64,000 nucleotides of DNA, taken from positions 3,361,538-3,425,537 of the forward strand of contig JANVCC010000064.1 of the NCBI GenBank assembly GCA_025345505.1, read 5' to 3'. Made by a program: the position numbers and the translations under genes. A model generated the notes under the pieces. It was not told the origin of the DNA, made no database searches, and worked only from the letters and a program-made list of their open reading frames with translations. The stretch is from Todiramphus chloris collaris. Taxonomy: Eukaryota; Chordata; Aves; Coraciiformes; Alcedinidae. Below, piece by piece: positions 1-10,673 of this stretch. The first letter of the stretch is position 1; the number at the start of each line of letters is the position of its first letter.

Positions 1-1119
1 CCGGCCTCACTCCCATCCCAGTAGGCTCTGGGGTGTTAGTACGAGGCTGACGTGCATGCGATGTGGAAGGGCCAACTCCAGTCACAGGAGCAGTGACAAC
101 TCTCATTGTGTTCAAGACCTGGTGCAGGAAAAATAAATCCATCTTAGAATGATGGAATGGTAGGAGATTTCCTTCTGGATGTTTGTACTTCCTGACCAGG
201 TCCCTGTGTTTTGTGCCGCCCCTCGTTGTGACTCCAGACAAACATAGATCATTTTGATGGCTTCTCTTCACCTCAGCGCGTAGCAAGTTTGAAGTCAGGG
301 CTATAGCCACATTTTCAGCCCATGTGCAATTTTTTCTGTTGTCTATAACATCCAGTGCACGCCAAGAAAAAAAACGACCACATCTGTCTTCAGTGTAGGT
401 CACATCCTGGGAGACCTTGCCTGAATGGCGTGTCCTTACTGAGTGAGGAGAGGGCACTCAGGGCTTTTGTGTAACTCTTCTCACAGCTTTCCATGTATTT
501 CTGTAGTTCTTCTGCTTAGCAAAGAACAACAGACACCCCCAGCGTGAACCTGAGAAGGCTCTGCACAGCGCTGGGTTGAATCTTTCCCCCTCCCAGTCTT
601 CCCAGGCAGCTTTTTCACCAGTTTGCTTGGCATTCAAACCCTGCCTCCTCCCACAACGTGCATTCCTGTCCCCGCGCAGCGTGACACGGGTGTTTCTGGG
701 GGGGCCAGGGCAGGGTACAGGACAAGGTACAGGACAGGCATGGCCAGCGCAGGTGAAGCCAGCCTGCTGCTGCACAGCAGGGAGGAGATGCAGCCCTTTC
801 ACACCGAAGAGCTGCTAAAATAATAGACAGAAAAGCTGGCTTTTTAGTTGTGGTTGAACCTCAGTCTTGATTAACAGGGGAGAGATGTGATATATAAATG
901 ATTGTTTCCCGTGGCCAGTAACTATAAGACAAGAAATAAATGTTGGTAAGATTTTTTTGGCTCGATCAGTAGTTTTCACAGCCTGTAAGGAAATCTTCAG
1001 TGCACTTTCCTGAGTGTTCTCATGACTTTTAATACACCTCTTTGCATGCCTAGTTTGTGGAACCCTCCTCAAAGCAGAAGGAAAAGGCATTTGGGGAAAG
1101 CTGATGAGCAACAAACCAT
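1..1119. other. Left-edge segment without a recognised gene
   Basis: I see no convincing coding exon, RNA gene or mobile element here. Short open frames occur on both strands around 460-820, where the sequence is C-rich, but they overlap one another, match no family I know and lack flanking splice signals. The segment lies downstream of the leftward poly(A) signals at 1.12 and 1.44 kb, so it is probably intergenic. An AATAAA hexamer on the + strand near 132 has no associated gene in the window. Confidence 0.4.
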
Positions 1120-1125
1120 TTTATT
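1120..1125 (-). terminator. Candidate poly(A) signal for leftward transcript
   Basis: The + strand reads TTTATT, which is AATAAA on the - strand. It is followed on that strand, within about 15-20 bases, by a G/T-rich stretch (TGGTTTGTTGCTC) of the kind that serves as a downstream element for cleavage. Together with the A/C skew of the next 8 kb this suggests the 3' end of a leftward transcript. It could be chance, because the hexamer is common. Confidence 0.4.
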
Positions 1126-1438
1126 AAACGTGGGGAAAAGAAAGGGGTGCTTATTCCACGTCCTAACCCCCAACCAGCTCCCTCCCTCTTCTCTCCCACC
1201 ACCTTCTGGAGTTCCATCAGTCTAACAGTAGCCTGCTGGCCCCTAAACCCCAGCACAGGAGTCCTTCTGGCCCCAGTTCACCTCTTGCCCCCCATCACCC
1301 TCAGGCTCTAAAGCAGGGACTGCAGGGCTGGTGGAGAGAAAAGTTTGCAGATGGAAGTAAATAGAAAAGGGAAGGAAACACTCTGGCAGGGTTGTGTTGT
1401 CATGTCAGGCAGTTCAAATGTAAGTGACACAAAGATGT

Positions 1439-1444
1439 TTTATT
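1439..1444 (-). terminator. Second candidate poly(A) signal, leftward
   Basis: This is another AATAAA on the - strand, followed in that direction by ACATCTTTGTGTCAC, a T/G-rich downstream stretch. It sits about 320 bases before the site at 1120, as expected for alternative proximal and distal 3' ends of one transcript. Confidence 0.35.
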
Positions 1445-1792
1445 AAAAAAAACTTTGAAAAAGGTGTTCTTGGTCAAGAGACTTGGCATCAGAACTCCCA
1501 CAGAGTTCCTCCCCTTCATGCAGAGGGCAAATAGTGCTTCACAGCCACGCCGTGAAACCTCAGCTCACTCAGAGGTAACAGGAGGGCCAGTACCTGAAGC
1601 ACTCGAGTCAAACACCAGATGGAAGCGAGGAGAACCTGTCTGTGATAACGAGCACACACAACACACATACACCCTGGAGGATTAGACACAGCCCCGTGTG
1701 TTTAGGTACCAAGCAGAGGTGCTAGCTTGGAAATAATCTTGCCCTACAATAGCACCTACAGAAATACAAAGCTGCAACTTCCAAAACACGAA

Positions 1793-1826
1793 GGAGAATT
1801 ACAGGAGATGGAGAATTACAGGAGAT
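1793..1826. repeat. 17-bp tandem duplication
   Basis: The unit GGAGAATTACAGGAGAT occurs twice, perfectly and head to tail (1793-1809 and 1810-1826). It is a simple local duplication with no visible function. Confidence 0.9.
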
Positions 1827-2300
1827 GGTTTCATTCCAAGTACATTTCAGCGCCCACTGCAATGCACAGCATTTCACACATACACACACTTCTTTCTCCA
1901 GCACACAGGACAGGCATTTCTCATGACAGTCTGCCAAGTTCTGTGCTTCTACATCAAGGTTAAGGTTCAGTGTTGGACTGTTTCCAAGTGCTGCAGCACA
2001 CCTTGATCACTCCTCCTCAGGCAGGGATCCAATTTTCACATTGCTGTGCACCTCCCTGCAGCAACTCAGGCTTCGGGAGTCTCTTCTTCAGCATCCATCA
2101 CAAGCACAGTTGGTAACTTCACATTTAATTCAGTCTCAGGTTCAGAGAGCAGGCTGCTTGGTGCAGTGAGCAACATGGCAGTTTTTCAAGTGTCTGATTT
2201 TGCAAACAGCCTTCTTCCTTATTATTTGTTCCCCACACTTCCAGCATCTCAGCAGCCACATCTGAGTGTTTAATCAACCATAAAAACACCACAAGTGCAC

Positions 2301-2360
2301 GCAGGGCAGGAGAGGTAGGTGTCAGCTGAAGCAGGGTAGGAGAGGTAGGTGTCAGCTGAA
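2301..2360. repeat. 30-bp tandem repeat, two copies
   Basis: Two adjacent 30-base units (2301-2330 and 2331-2360) differ at a single base (GCAGGGCAGG versus GCAGGGTAGG). Part of a third copy, beginning GCAG, follows. The unit length is a multiple of three, so a leftward open frame runs through it and encodes a short peptide repeat (LQLTPTSPxL). I attach no function to that frame. It is probably a small minisatellite and may vary in length. Confidence 0.9.
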
Positions 2361-5300
2361 GCAGAGCAGTTTCTGGTGCCTCTGTGAAGAATCTTCCTAC
2401 CCACAGACACACAACCTCTTGAGCACCTGCCTACCTGAACCACTTCCAAAAAAAGCAGTTGTCTGGTTCCTCTGGGAAAGGTGAAAGGGCAGAACAGCTG
2501 GCCAAGCAGTCATGTGGATTATGACATTTACACTGATCTAGGAGGGGAAGAGCATCAAGTTTACATCTTCTCAGCAGGCTGTTTCACAGGCTTGTGAAGG
2601 AAACGGTGCAGGTCTCCCATGGGATGCCTGAAGCATCCCAGTGATCAGGGCCATTCTTCCTTGCACACGTAGACTTACAACCCTAGCACCGAGATGCACC
2701 ACGTCACAGTGAGGATCATTTACTTGGTAGAAGACTGCACCTTCTGTTACACAAGACTGAAGAGTTCAAGTACTTGGAAAGGGCACACGAGCTTTCCCTT
2801 TGTGAGTTAAGTAACAGCATGAGAGCTCAGCTATTGCAGCACACCAAAACAGCTTTAACAACATGCTTTTGACAACCTCTTTTGACAGGTGCTTAATTAC
2901 AGCAGTATTTCACCAGGCATTACATTTCCCCTTTGCTGTTTTAGTAGCAGGTGGCACAGGGATATACACCATGCCTAGCAAATAGAACAACTCCACCATG
3001 TCACCTGCTGGAAGTTAAACACACAGCAGAGCAGTTAAGCATGACACACTCGCCTTGTTTCAGCATGTGCCCTGACAAGGTACAAACCTCAGGCCCCAAG
3101 CTCAGCCCGCTCCTCCTCCACATGTCCCTGAAAGTTTTCTCAGTTCAGTTTCTCCTCACACCGTTTCTTGTAGCACATGCAAAATAAGATGGAATACCAT
3201 GTAAAAAAACTTTATATCCATGTGCTTCACTTGTATTTAAATATTATAGCTTCATTTTGAGTCCCGACATGTTAATAGTGAAATAAAGAGAAGTCTGATT
3301 TCACACATTTCCTTAGCCTTTATGAATACTTGTGCATTTACACCACTGGGGAAGTATCCATAGTCTGGTGGAGGCTAAAGCACTTGGCTTGGAGCAGCTG
3401 AATGGTGTGACTCAGAGCAGCAATGAGGGGAGATGTTGCTGTGTCTGAGCACTGACAGGCCCAGAGCTCAGCCACCAGTGGCCAACACCCCACTGCTCCC
3501 CAGACAGCCAGCGGGTCCTGGCTGCACAGCACTCACCTCTGCCCTGCCAGCTGGCACCTCCTTCCCACACTCACCTGAGCACAGCAGCTCTAACAGCACA
3601 CAAGGATACAGATGGATTCTGTATCCCCAAGCAGGCCTGGTCACCTGCCAGGGAAGTGCAGCCAAGCTTCCTGCCACAGCAGTCAACCAGCTTGCCCACA
3701 GGCACTGCAAGGAGGATCTATCAGCAGAGAAGCAGCTTCCAGTTCCAACACTGGCTCACTCAGCCTCTTGCTCTGAGCGTGTCCACGTGTGATGAATTTG
3801 CGGCCATAAACAATACTCCAGAGCTCCAACTAAAAAGCAGTAAAGCCCAAGAGCTTAAGTGCAAATCAAGCCCCATCACTACCATTTGCTGTGACATGCC
3901 CAGCACGGATTCAGCACCTGAGCTCTGTTCAGCCTAAGAGATGATTGCAAGATTCTGCATTTTGTACTGCATGTAGCTCACATCAGACTGCTCTCACTCC
4001 TCTCCAGCAACTCTCCAGGTGTTTCTCACACAGGTAAGCTAGGCTAGCTCACTCCAGACAGCTTCAAGAACTAATAAAGCTTGGAAGCCTGAACGGACTG
4101 GAGGAACCAGCAGTAGTGAACACAGACATCATCTCTTTAAACCTATGACAATTACTGATGAAAAAGATGTTTTTGTCCAGGAAGCACAAAGCACATGCCC
4201 CACCTAAGGAGCAGGTACTGCACCAAGCATACAGGGTTAACAGCTGAAAGAGCTCCAAGACAACTGAGGAGCACAGTAAGTCAAAGAGGCTAATCTTGGA
4301 AAAAAAACCTGCTTTCAACAGGAGTGAAACTTGAGAGCATACAGTTCAAAAAAGCTCCAAAGCATCCACATTGAACATCTTTTCAAGTTAGGATGTCAGT
4401 GCCAGTCTGACAATGTCAGTTAGAGAACAGGACCTCTTTTCACATTATTATAGTTACTGTCAAGGACTTAGTTGTTCAGACACTGCAAAGAGGCCACAGT
4501 AATTGCAGGAGAGCTACATTAGCTCAGCTTTTAGACTTGTCTCCCCCCATCCATTTTCTAATGGGACTCTTTAGGTCAAGTTACAGCATCCAAAAAAATT
4601 GCCTTGTTCTAACTGGATGACTTCAGTGTGTTGAAAACAAACCAGTAGTAGCTACAGGGCTCACATTTCTTCAGGTTCTGCATTGTTTTTCATGACACTG
4701 AACCTCACGGTGGTCTTCACACAACTGTAATCACATGAAAGCTGCACACACTGCACAAAATCCAAGTGCCTATAACCAAGCACCAGCAGCACAGGGCTTG
4801 ATGCTTAAGGCACTGCACTGATGGTCTGGAAATACTTCTTTGTACTCTTCAGCTTTTAACAGATGCTACCAGGACTTAGTTTCCCAGAAGGCTGTTACTC
4901 ACATAACAAGACAGAACAGCATCAGTCCACTTAAAATTTACATCTGCTAGGAGGAGGTAGCTCAAGTCACAGGAGAAATCATCCAGTGCAGGCAACACGA
5001 TGCTGGTAAGGCTGCTTCAGAGCCGCAACAGGCAGAGCTGCTATTATCCAGCAGGTACCACAGGAAGCAACAGGCAGGGGAAGCATACTGCTAGAGGGAA
5101 GCCCAGCCTGCACTTCAACACGAGGCTACACGCTCGCTGTCAAACCACCTCTTCCAAACATCACAAGGTTTGAGCAGGCACGGCAAGTCAGGTACCGAGA
5201 GACTGTTAGATGAGAGCCATCATCCTCTGAAGGCAGCAGTCTGAGGCAGAATAAGCTCCAGTCTTTCCCACCACGCAGCCTGCAACAGAAACAGAGCAGA

Positions 5301-8300
5301 AATACAGCCAACGTGTCTCAGGCCAGCAGAGCGTGCAGGTTCAGAGAGAATTACATCTGCCCGCTTTACTCGCAGACTCTAAGGTAAGTCATTAGTGCAA
5401 GGACCCCTCCTTTTTCCAAGGCTGCTCAGAAACCAGCAGCACTTGTAACAAGGCATCTTCTGACAGTGATGCTCTTGGTCACAAGCCTAAATCCACAGAG
5501 TAGCCTCAGTGTGGTAAAGAAGCTGTTACCCTCCAGCTGTGTTGGATAGAACACACCATGGGAAAGCACGTGGAACAGCCCAGACCTGTAATAACAGCCA
5601 TAGTGGACAGCAACTATCTGATGCTAGAGCTGGTAACGTGCTAATAATTATATTGCATGTAACCACCTCATTTAATACAACTGGGATAGTCTCATAATGG
5701 TTAGAGAAGCTGTCTCTGGAGAACAATTGCAAACACCTATCAAGATCATCCTCATCTAAGTGAACGATGCTGGCAGCAATACAAATCACCACCTAGCAAA
5801 GCAGTTTCTAAATCTGCTAAGGGAGCATTCATCCTACTGCTGACAATAAAGGAACTGCTAAATGCAGTTAGGCTTTTTCATTATTTCTTTCTCCCTAATT
5901 ACACTTACTTCTATACAACACTGATGGCAGTCCATCAGCATTTGTTCATTCACTAGAGCATTTCAGGATGCCAAGTCAGGCTTAAAAATAGACTCCTATG
6001 TGTTATGGAGCTCCATTTGGTTATAATTTCTTGCTTAAGTATGAACTGTTATACGGAGAATTTATCTTACAGCTCTCCAGGTTGCTCTCAGCCTCCCAAC
6101 CACTGACACAACACCTGTAATCATGCCTTAGATGGCAGCAAGCTAGTCCTTTAGAAAATAATCTGTTCATATAGCTTAGCATCCCATGCCAACTTCCATG
6201 TACATGCAGGATGATGTATCCTGAACAAGACTTGTGTTGAGCTCCTCAATATCCCAGTGCTTACGGACACGAGCACTCCACTTTGAACCACGGCCCTAAC
6301 ACACCTGGAAGGGCAAGAGAAGCTCTCAGCAAGGCACAGTCTAACAGCTGGATTAAAACCACATTGAAGCCATTCGGGGGGTTGAGCAGAGGTTAAACTG
6401 CCTGCATAGATGCAGCCCCAACTAAGCAGCTCCTCTACCAGTGTGGTCAGTGCTGTGACCTGAATTTAATTAAGAGATACTTCCACAGGGACACAAAGGC
6501 TTCTGAGGTAATGCACTGTTAAAAGGGCACGGTGTCAGAAACTGGCTGCAGTCCACATCAGATAATACCCTTATCCCAAATTTTAGACTCATCTCTTAGC
6601 AGCTGTCAAGTGTCACAGCCAGAAGGGACACAATAGAGTCTTCCCCACCAATTAGATGGCAGCTTAAGTAGTCTGTAGATAGGTCAGTTTAGGATCACAA
6701 GCCACAAACTGTGAATCGGATGCTGATGAAGTGACATTTCCAAGTAACAGCTGTGAACACTTCTGGATTTGGGGTCAAGAGCTGCATTTTCTTCCAGACT
6801 AACAAGAAACTGATTTCCTGCCTTTCAAAGACAAGACAAGGTAGGCCTTCTACTTGGGTAATAAAACAGGAAGGATTCCAGCCTCATGACACTCCCATTT
6901 CCAGGCTGGAGTCAGACTCGGCACACCACAGCTAAGACCAGTACAGAAGCATCAATTACAATTCCCAACACATCCCACTCCTCTGGATCAGCCGCCTGCC
7001 ACTCCAAGGACTGCTGTTCCTCTGTTAACCTGGAACTATGGTAGCAAAGCATTAGGTAACTCTACTGCAGGCACATTCACATGGCTTCACTTCCATTAGA
7101 GGTACCTCAATTCCAATCCCTTTAAAAACTCTTAACACCTGTCACTTAAAATAAACCCAAAAAAGAAGTTAAAAATCACAGTATTGCCAACAAAACCTGG
7201 ATCTTCTCGGGACCACTTCTCATTCAGAAAGCTCATTTTTCCTTCCTTACCTCCAAAGGAGTAGGCAACCATCTCCACCTACATGGTGAATATCTGTTCC
7301 ATTAGATATGTCACACTACACACTTGGGGAGCAAAATGCTAAGCACAATACACACTTAAATGTGCATAAGGATTGGCACAAGGCTGCTGCAGAAACTGCA
7401 GCCTCAAGAACTCTGAAATACATTTTGAGGCCTATCATGTAACATTTATAGCGATACAAATCACTGACAATTACCCAGTCTCTAACAAGATGAAGAGACC
7501 AGCAGCCTTTTAGTACTGCCCCCTCTTTTCAATATATTCAAGCTCACCAGACCCTTCCTAAACAAACAAGCTAGTCTCAAAAATGTGGTCTCAAAAAACA
7601 GCTTAGCCAAAGCCAATTAATCTCTTTCCAGCAGTACTGAATTCTGAGTTCACTATCAAGTGACTGTGTATATCATTAGCTTTATTGTCCCTCATTTAAG
7701 CATTTCAACTAAAAGAAAAAAACAATTGCTCAAACTCCTATGGTCTGCTAGTCCTCAGCAGAACAACTTGGTGGCTTCCTAAGAGCTAGACTGGACAGTA
7801 ACAAGGGAACATAGGCAGCAGCTCTCACAGTAACCAGGCAGAACGCCCAGGTCCTGTAAGAAGGTGTTAGTGTTTGCCGTGTTCCAAACAGTCCATGCAC
7901 AAGGATCATTGCTCAGTGCATGAAGTCTCTAGGCCAGGGCTGAAATTCAGCTTTAGAATGAAAACTCAACAGCTCTTCAAGCACCAGCAGAAATGTAAAG
8001 CCTGTTGCTTTATGTGGGTCTAATCAGCATGGTGCACTATGCTATACCCACCACCTCTGTGCATCTCCTGTCCGCTAAAATAGCTATGCTGTGACCAAAC
8101 ATTTGCTGACTGAAGGTATATCCTCAGCTGGATCAACACAGTACCCAGGGATTACTGTGAAATTGGAATGCAGTGGTTCAGTGAAACAATTTCAGGTGGT
8201 AATAAAACTAAAAAGGAATCCTAAAATCCCCAGCTCAATGTAAGCAGACTCTGTGCTCCAGCACCAGTAACATCTCACAAAACCCGAAGCATCCCACTAG

Positions 8301-9469
8301 TAGATTTTCCAATGTAACTGAATTTCAGACTAACTGTCTTGCTGGAATCCACAAAATGAGGTTTGAGGCCTCCCCATTTCTATCAGGTCAGAGCCTACCA
8401 GTCCTTCCTCACGATTACCCTAATGTCCAAACTTGCTCAAGTACAAGCCATTGTACAGAAAATTTACACAGAAATCAGGGCAGCTATTTCCTTACAGAAT
8501 CTGCACTAAGTTCTCTAGAGAACAGCCACACATCCAGCAAAGATTACCTTTACATGGGCAAGTAACACTCACAGCAATACAAACATCTTCTCAGGTAGCC
8601 CCTAATCTGATGGGGGATTACAGGAACCGCAACTGCCAGCGTTGCTTGGTTCCCTTTCCCCGACTACAGTTAATACCATGGAGCTACTCCACAAAATGCA
8701 CAGCAATTCATAAATGATTGATAGCTACAGTAAGCTTTAGAGAGCAAAACAGCCAACTGAATTATGCTGGTGATTTGAGAAGGAGAAAGAAAATTCCTTT
8801 AAGTACTGTGATTCCTCCGAATCACTTCAACATTGAAAATAACTTCTCGGGGATGTTCCACTCAATAGCCTGATGAGTCCCAGATATTAAGGCAAGCCAG
8901 GAATTGTTAAACACACACCTCCCTAACTGATTTTACACTCCTGTCTCACGCCTCAAGATGTTCATGAACAGCACGAGTAACTAAGTGGATACTGCAGGAA
9001 CAGGTTCTCAGCACAGAGAGCACCAGGTAATTAAACAGGGCTGTGAATCAGCAGCGGAATCACAGAGCTGTGGATTCAACTCCCCTGCCAGTGACAGCTT
9101 CAGGGAAGGAGGCTGACAAAGTGGCAGCTCTTGTCAGGGCTGTCACAGGATGATAGAGGAAGTTCATTCTGTCTTTTTAAAGTCATTCATTCACTGCACA
9201 GGAAAAAAAAAAAAGCACTGTAGTATAGGTGAAAATGTGTGTGGTATTGAAGTTTTTATTATCAAGTAGAAAGCACATTTATCATAAGAAACGTTGGGCT
9301 GTACTTCCACAGAACCAAAAAACTTGAAGCTAACAAAATAAGCTAAGCTGACAGTTCCAAATCAAAAGTAAGTTTGCTATCTACTAAAACCATGCCAGAA
9401 ATTCACCCATAAAGCTATTTCCACACAAAGAAATCAACAAATAACCTCTGAAAAAAAAGCGAGGATAAA

Positions 9470-9850
9470 CTGAAAGGTGCTGCGAGCAAAAAGAAGACAA
9501 AAGAACCCGGATCTAGAACACCAAACGGCCCCCTAGAGCCAGGCACAGCCGGGGGGAAAAAGGCCCCGAGAAATATCATGAAAATGAAGAAAAAAACCCA
9601 AGCAAACACGAGAAAAAAAACACAAAGAAAAAAGAAATACACACTAAATAAAAAAGACCAAAAAACCCGAACAAACCAAACAAAAAGCAAAGCGTTCAGT
9701 CCCCCCTCAGCTCCCCACCTCGCCCCAGTCACTCCCGCCAGGGCCCGGCCTCGAGCTGCTTTTTGCCTGTTAAAACCTGGCTAGTGTTTACAAAAGTTTT
9801 TTTTATTGGTTTGATGTGTTTTAATTTATAGGGTCGGATTGGTTTTTTGT
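9470..9850. promoter_or_regulatory. Candidate divergent promoter, CpG-enriched
   Basis: CpG is scarce on both sides but clustered here: I count about 13 between 9470 and 9770. The base skew switches across this segment, from C and A excess on the left to G and T excess on the right, as expected where two transcripts start back to back. An A-rich + strand tract (about 9580-9690), interrupted by short C-containing words, could act as a nucleosome-disfavouring poly(dA:dT) element. Two inverted CCAAT boxes follow. No TATA box is obvious. The promoter role is inferred from composition and has not been shown directly. Confidence 0.45.
9805..9842 (-). promoter_or_regulatory. Pair of inverted CCAAT boxes
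   Basis: ATTGG occurs at 9805-9809 and again at 9838-9842, a start-to-start spacing of 33 bases, or about three helical turns. Paired CCAAT boxes bound by NF-Y are common in bidirectional, TATA-less vertebrate promoters. The pentamer is short and could occur by chance, so the support comes from spacing and position at the skew switch. Confidence 0.35.
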
Positions 9851-10020
9851 GGAGTTTTTAAGTAGTATAAGTGAGAAAATAAGAGCTGGCCCTGAGGCAG
9901 TGAAAGGGGTGGGGTCTGCGGGGTGGGCCCAGCCGAAATTGGGTGCAGCTGGGCTGGCTTTTCTGGGGAGAGCAGGGGAAGGTGCCTTAAAAGTTGCTGA
10001 ATACCCAACTGTGCTTCCAG
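9851..10020 (+). other. Candidate non-coding first exon of rightward transcript
   Basis: This G/C-richer stretch begins just right of the CCAAT boxes and ends in TTCCAG followed by GTAACG at 10021, a plausible splice donor. It has no ATG-initiated frame of note. If the rightward skew marks one transcript, this would be its 5' untranslated exon, which could splice towards the cysteine-rich gene. The start at 9851 is nominal because I cannot place a transcription start. Confidence 0.25.
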
Positions 10021-10656
10021 GTAACGCTTAATTTATAATTATCTGCATCTTATGGTTGCTTCTGTGATTGCTTTTATTGTTTCTTTTAATGTTTTGTATT
10101 TTTCTGGTAGCTGAGAGGTAAGGGTTTGTCTTCTGTTTCGAGGCTCTGATTCACTGAGCAAGCCTGGGGAGAAGCAAAAGGCTCCTGCCTCGGGTTCTGC
10201 TGCTGACTTTGCACGCTGCCTTTGGCCCTCTAAGAGTCTGGTGGAAGGGATGTTCCTTAGGAGGTTCCCCTGGGTGATTAAGGGTTTAGTAAAGGAGCAG
10301 CTCTGATGGATGAGGAAAAAGTATGTCTTGAAGTCAGCCGTTAATGAGAGGAAATAAGAGGAATGTACTGTTTACAACATCACTTAGAAAGACTCTGTGG
10401 TGTTACTGAGAAGAGTGCAAAGTGAGGCAGGAGAGAGAAAGATGTGAGGTGTTTATTATCTGGGAAATAAGCCATCAATTGTTTTTGCTGTACCAGGTAA
10501 TACATTATGTTCCTTGCAGGTAGTTTTTGTTGTTTACACTATAACTGAGTTGAAGTGTGGCATAAATGGAGAGATAAGTTTAAAGGGAAAAAGTAAATCT
10601 GATAGTCTGTGATTTCTGGAGTTCCAGGAGGTAGAGTTAAAGATCAAAAGCCAGAA

Positions 10657-10673
10657 GGGGGGGGGGGGGGGGG
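10657..10673 (+). repeat. 17-base G homopolymer
   Basis: There is an uninterrupted run of 17 G, preceded by GCCAGAA and followed by CTGGTGAAGG. Runs of this length are unstable in replication and sequencing and can fold into G-quadruplexes, so the exact length should be treated with caution. Confidence 0.95.

Larger units (their letters stand above)
1445..9469 (-). other. Putative leftward transcription unit, product unknown
   Basis: The + strand here is visibly richer in C than G and in A than T for about 8 kb, the opposite of the sequence right of 9.85 kb. In vertebrates, transcribed DNA tends to carry excess G and T on its coding strand, so this skew points to leftward transcription. The unit would start near 9.5 kb and end at the AATAAA signals near 1.4 or 1.1 kb. 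No open frame over about 120 codons exists, and none resembles a family I know. Good leftward splice donors occur (complement of 3533-3540 and 3569-3576, both reading GTGAGT), so a spliced non-coding RNA or a gene with very small exons is possible. A 12-base A run lies at 9203-9214. I assign no function. Confidence 0.35.

Noticed and set aside
3433..3792. Overlapping + and - open frames in a GC-richer patch
   Set aside because: Both strands are open, as in GC-rich DNA. Neither product is recognisable, and the leftward donors nearby have no clear matching acceptor.
9415..9732. 105-codon - strand frame very rich in phenylalanine
   Set aside because: It is the translation of the T-rich complement of an A-rich tract in the putative promoter; low complexity explains the openness.
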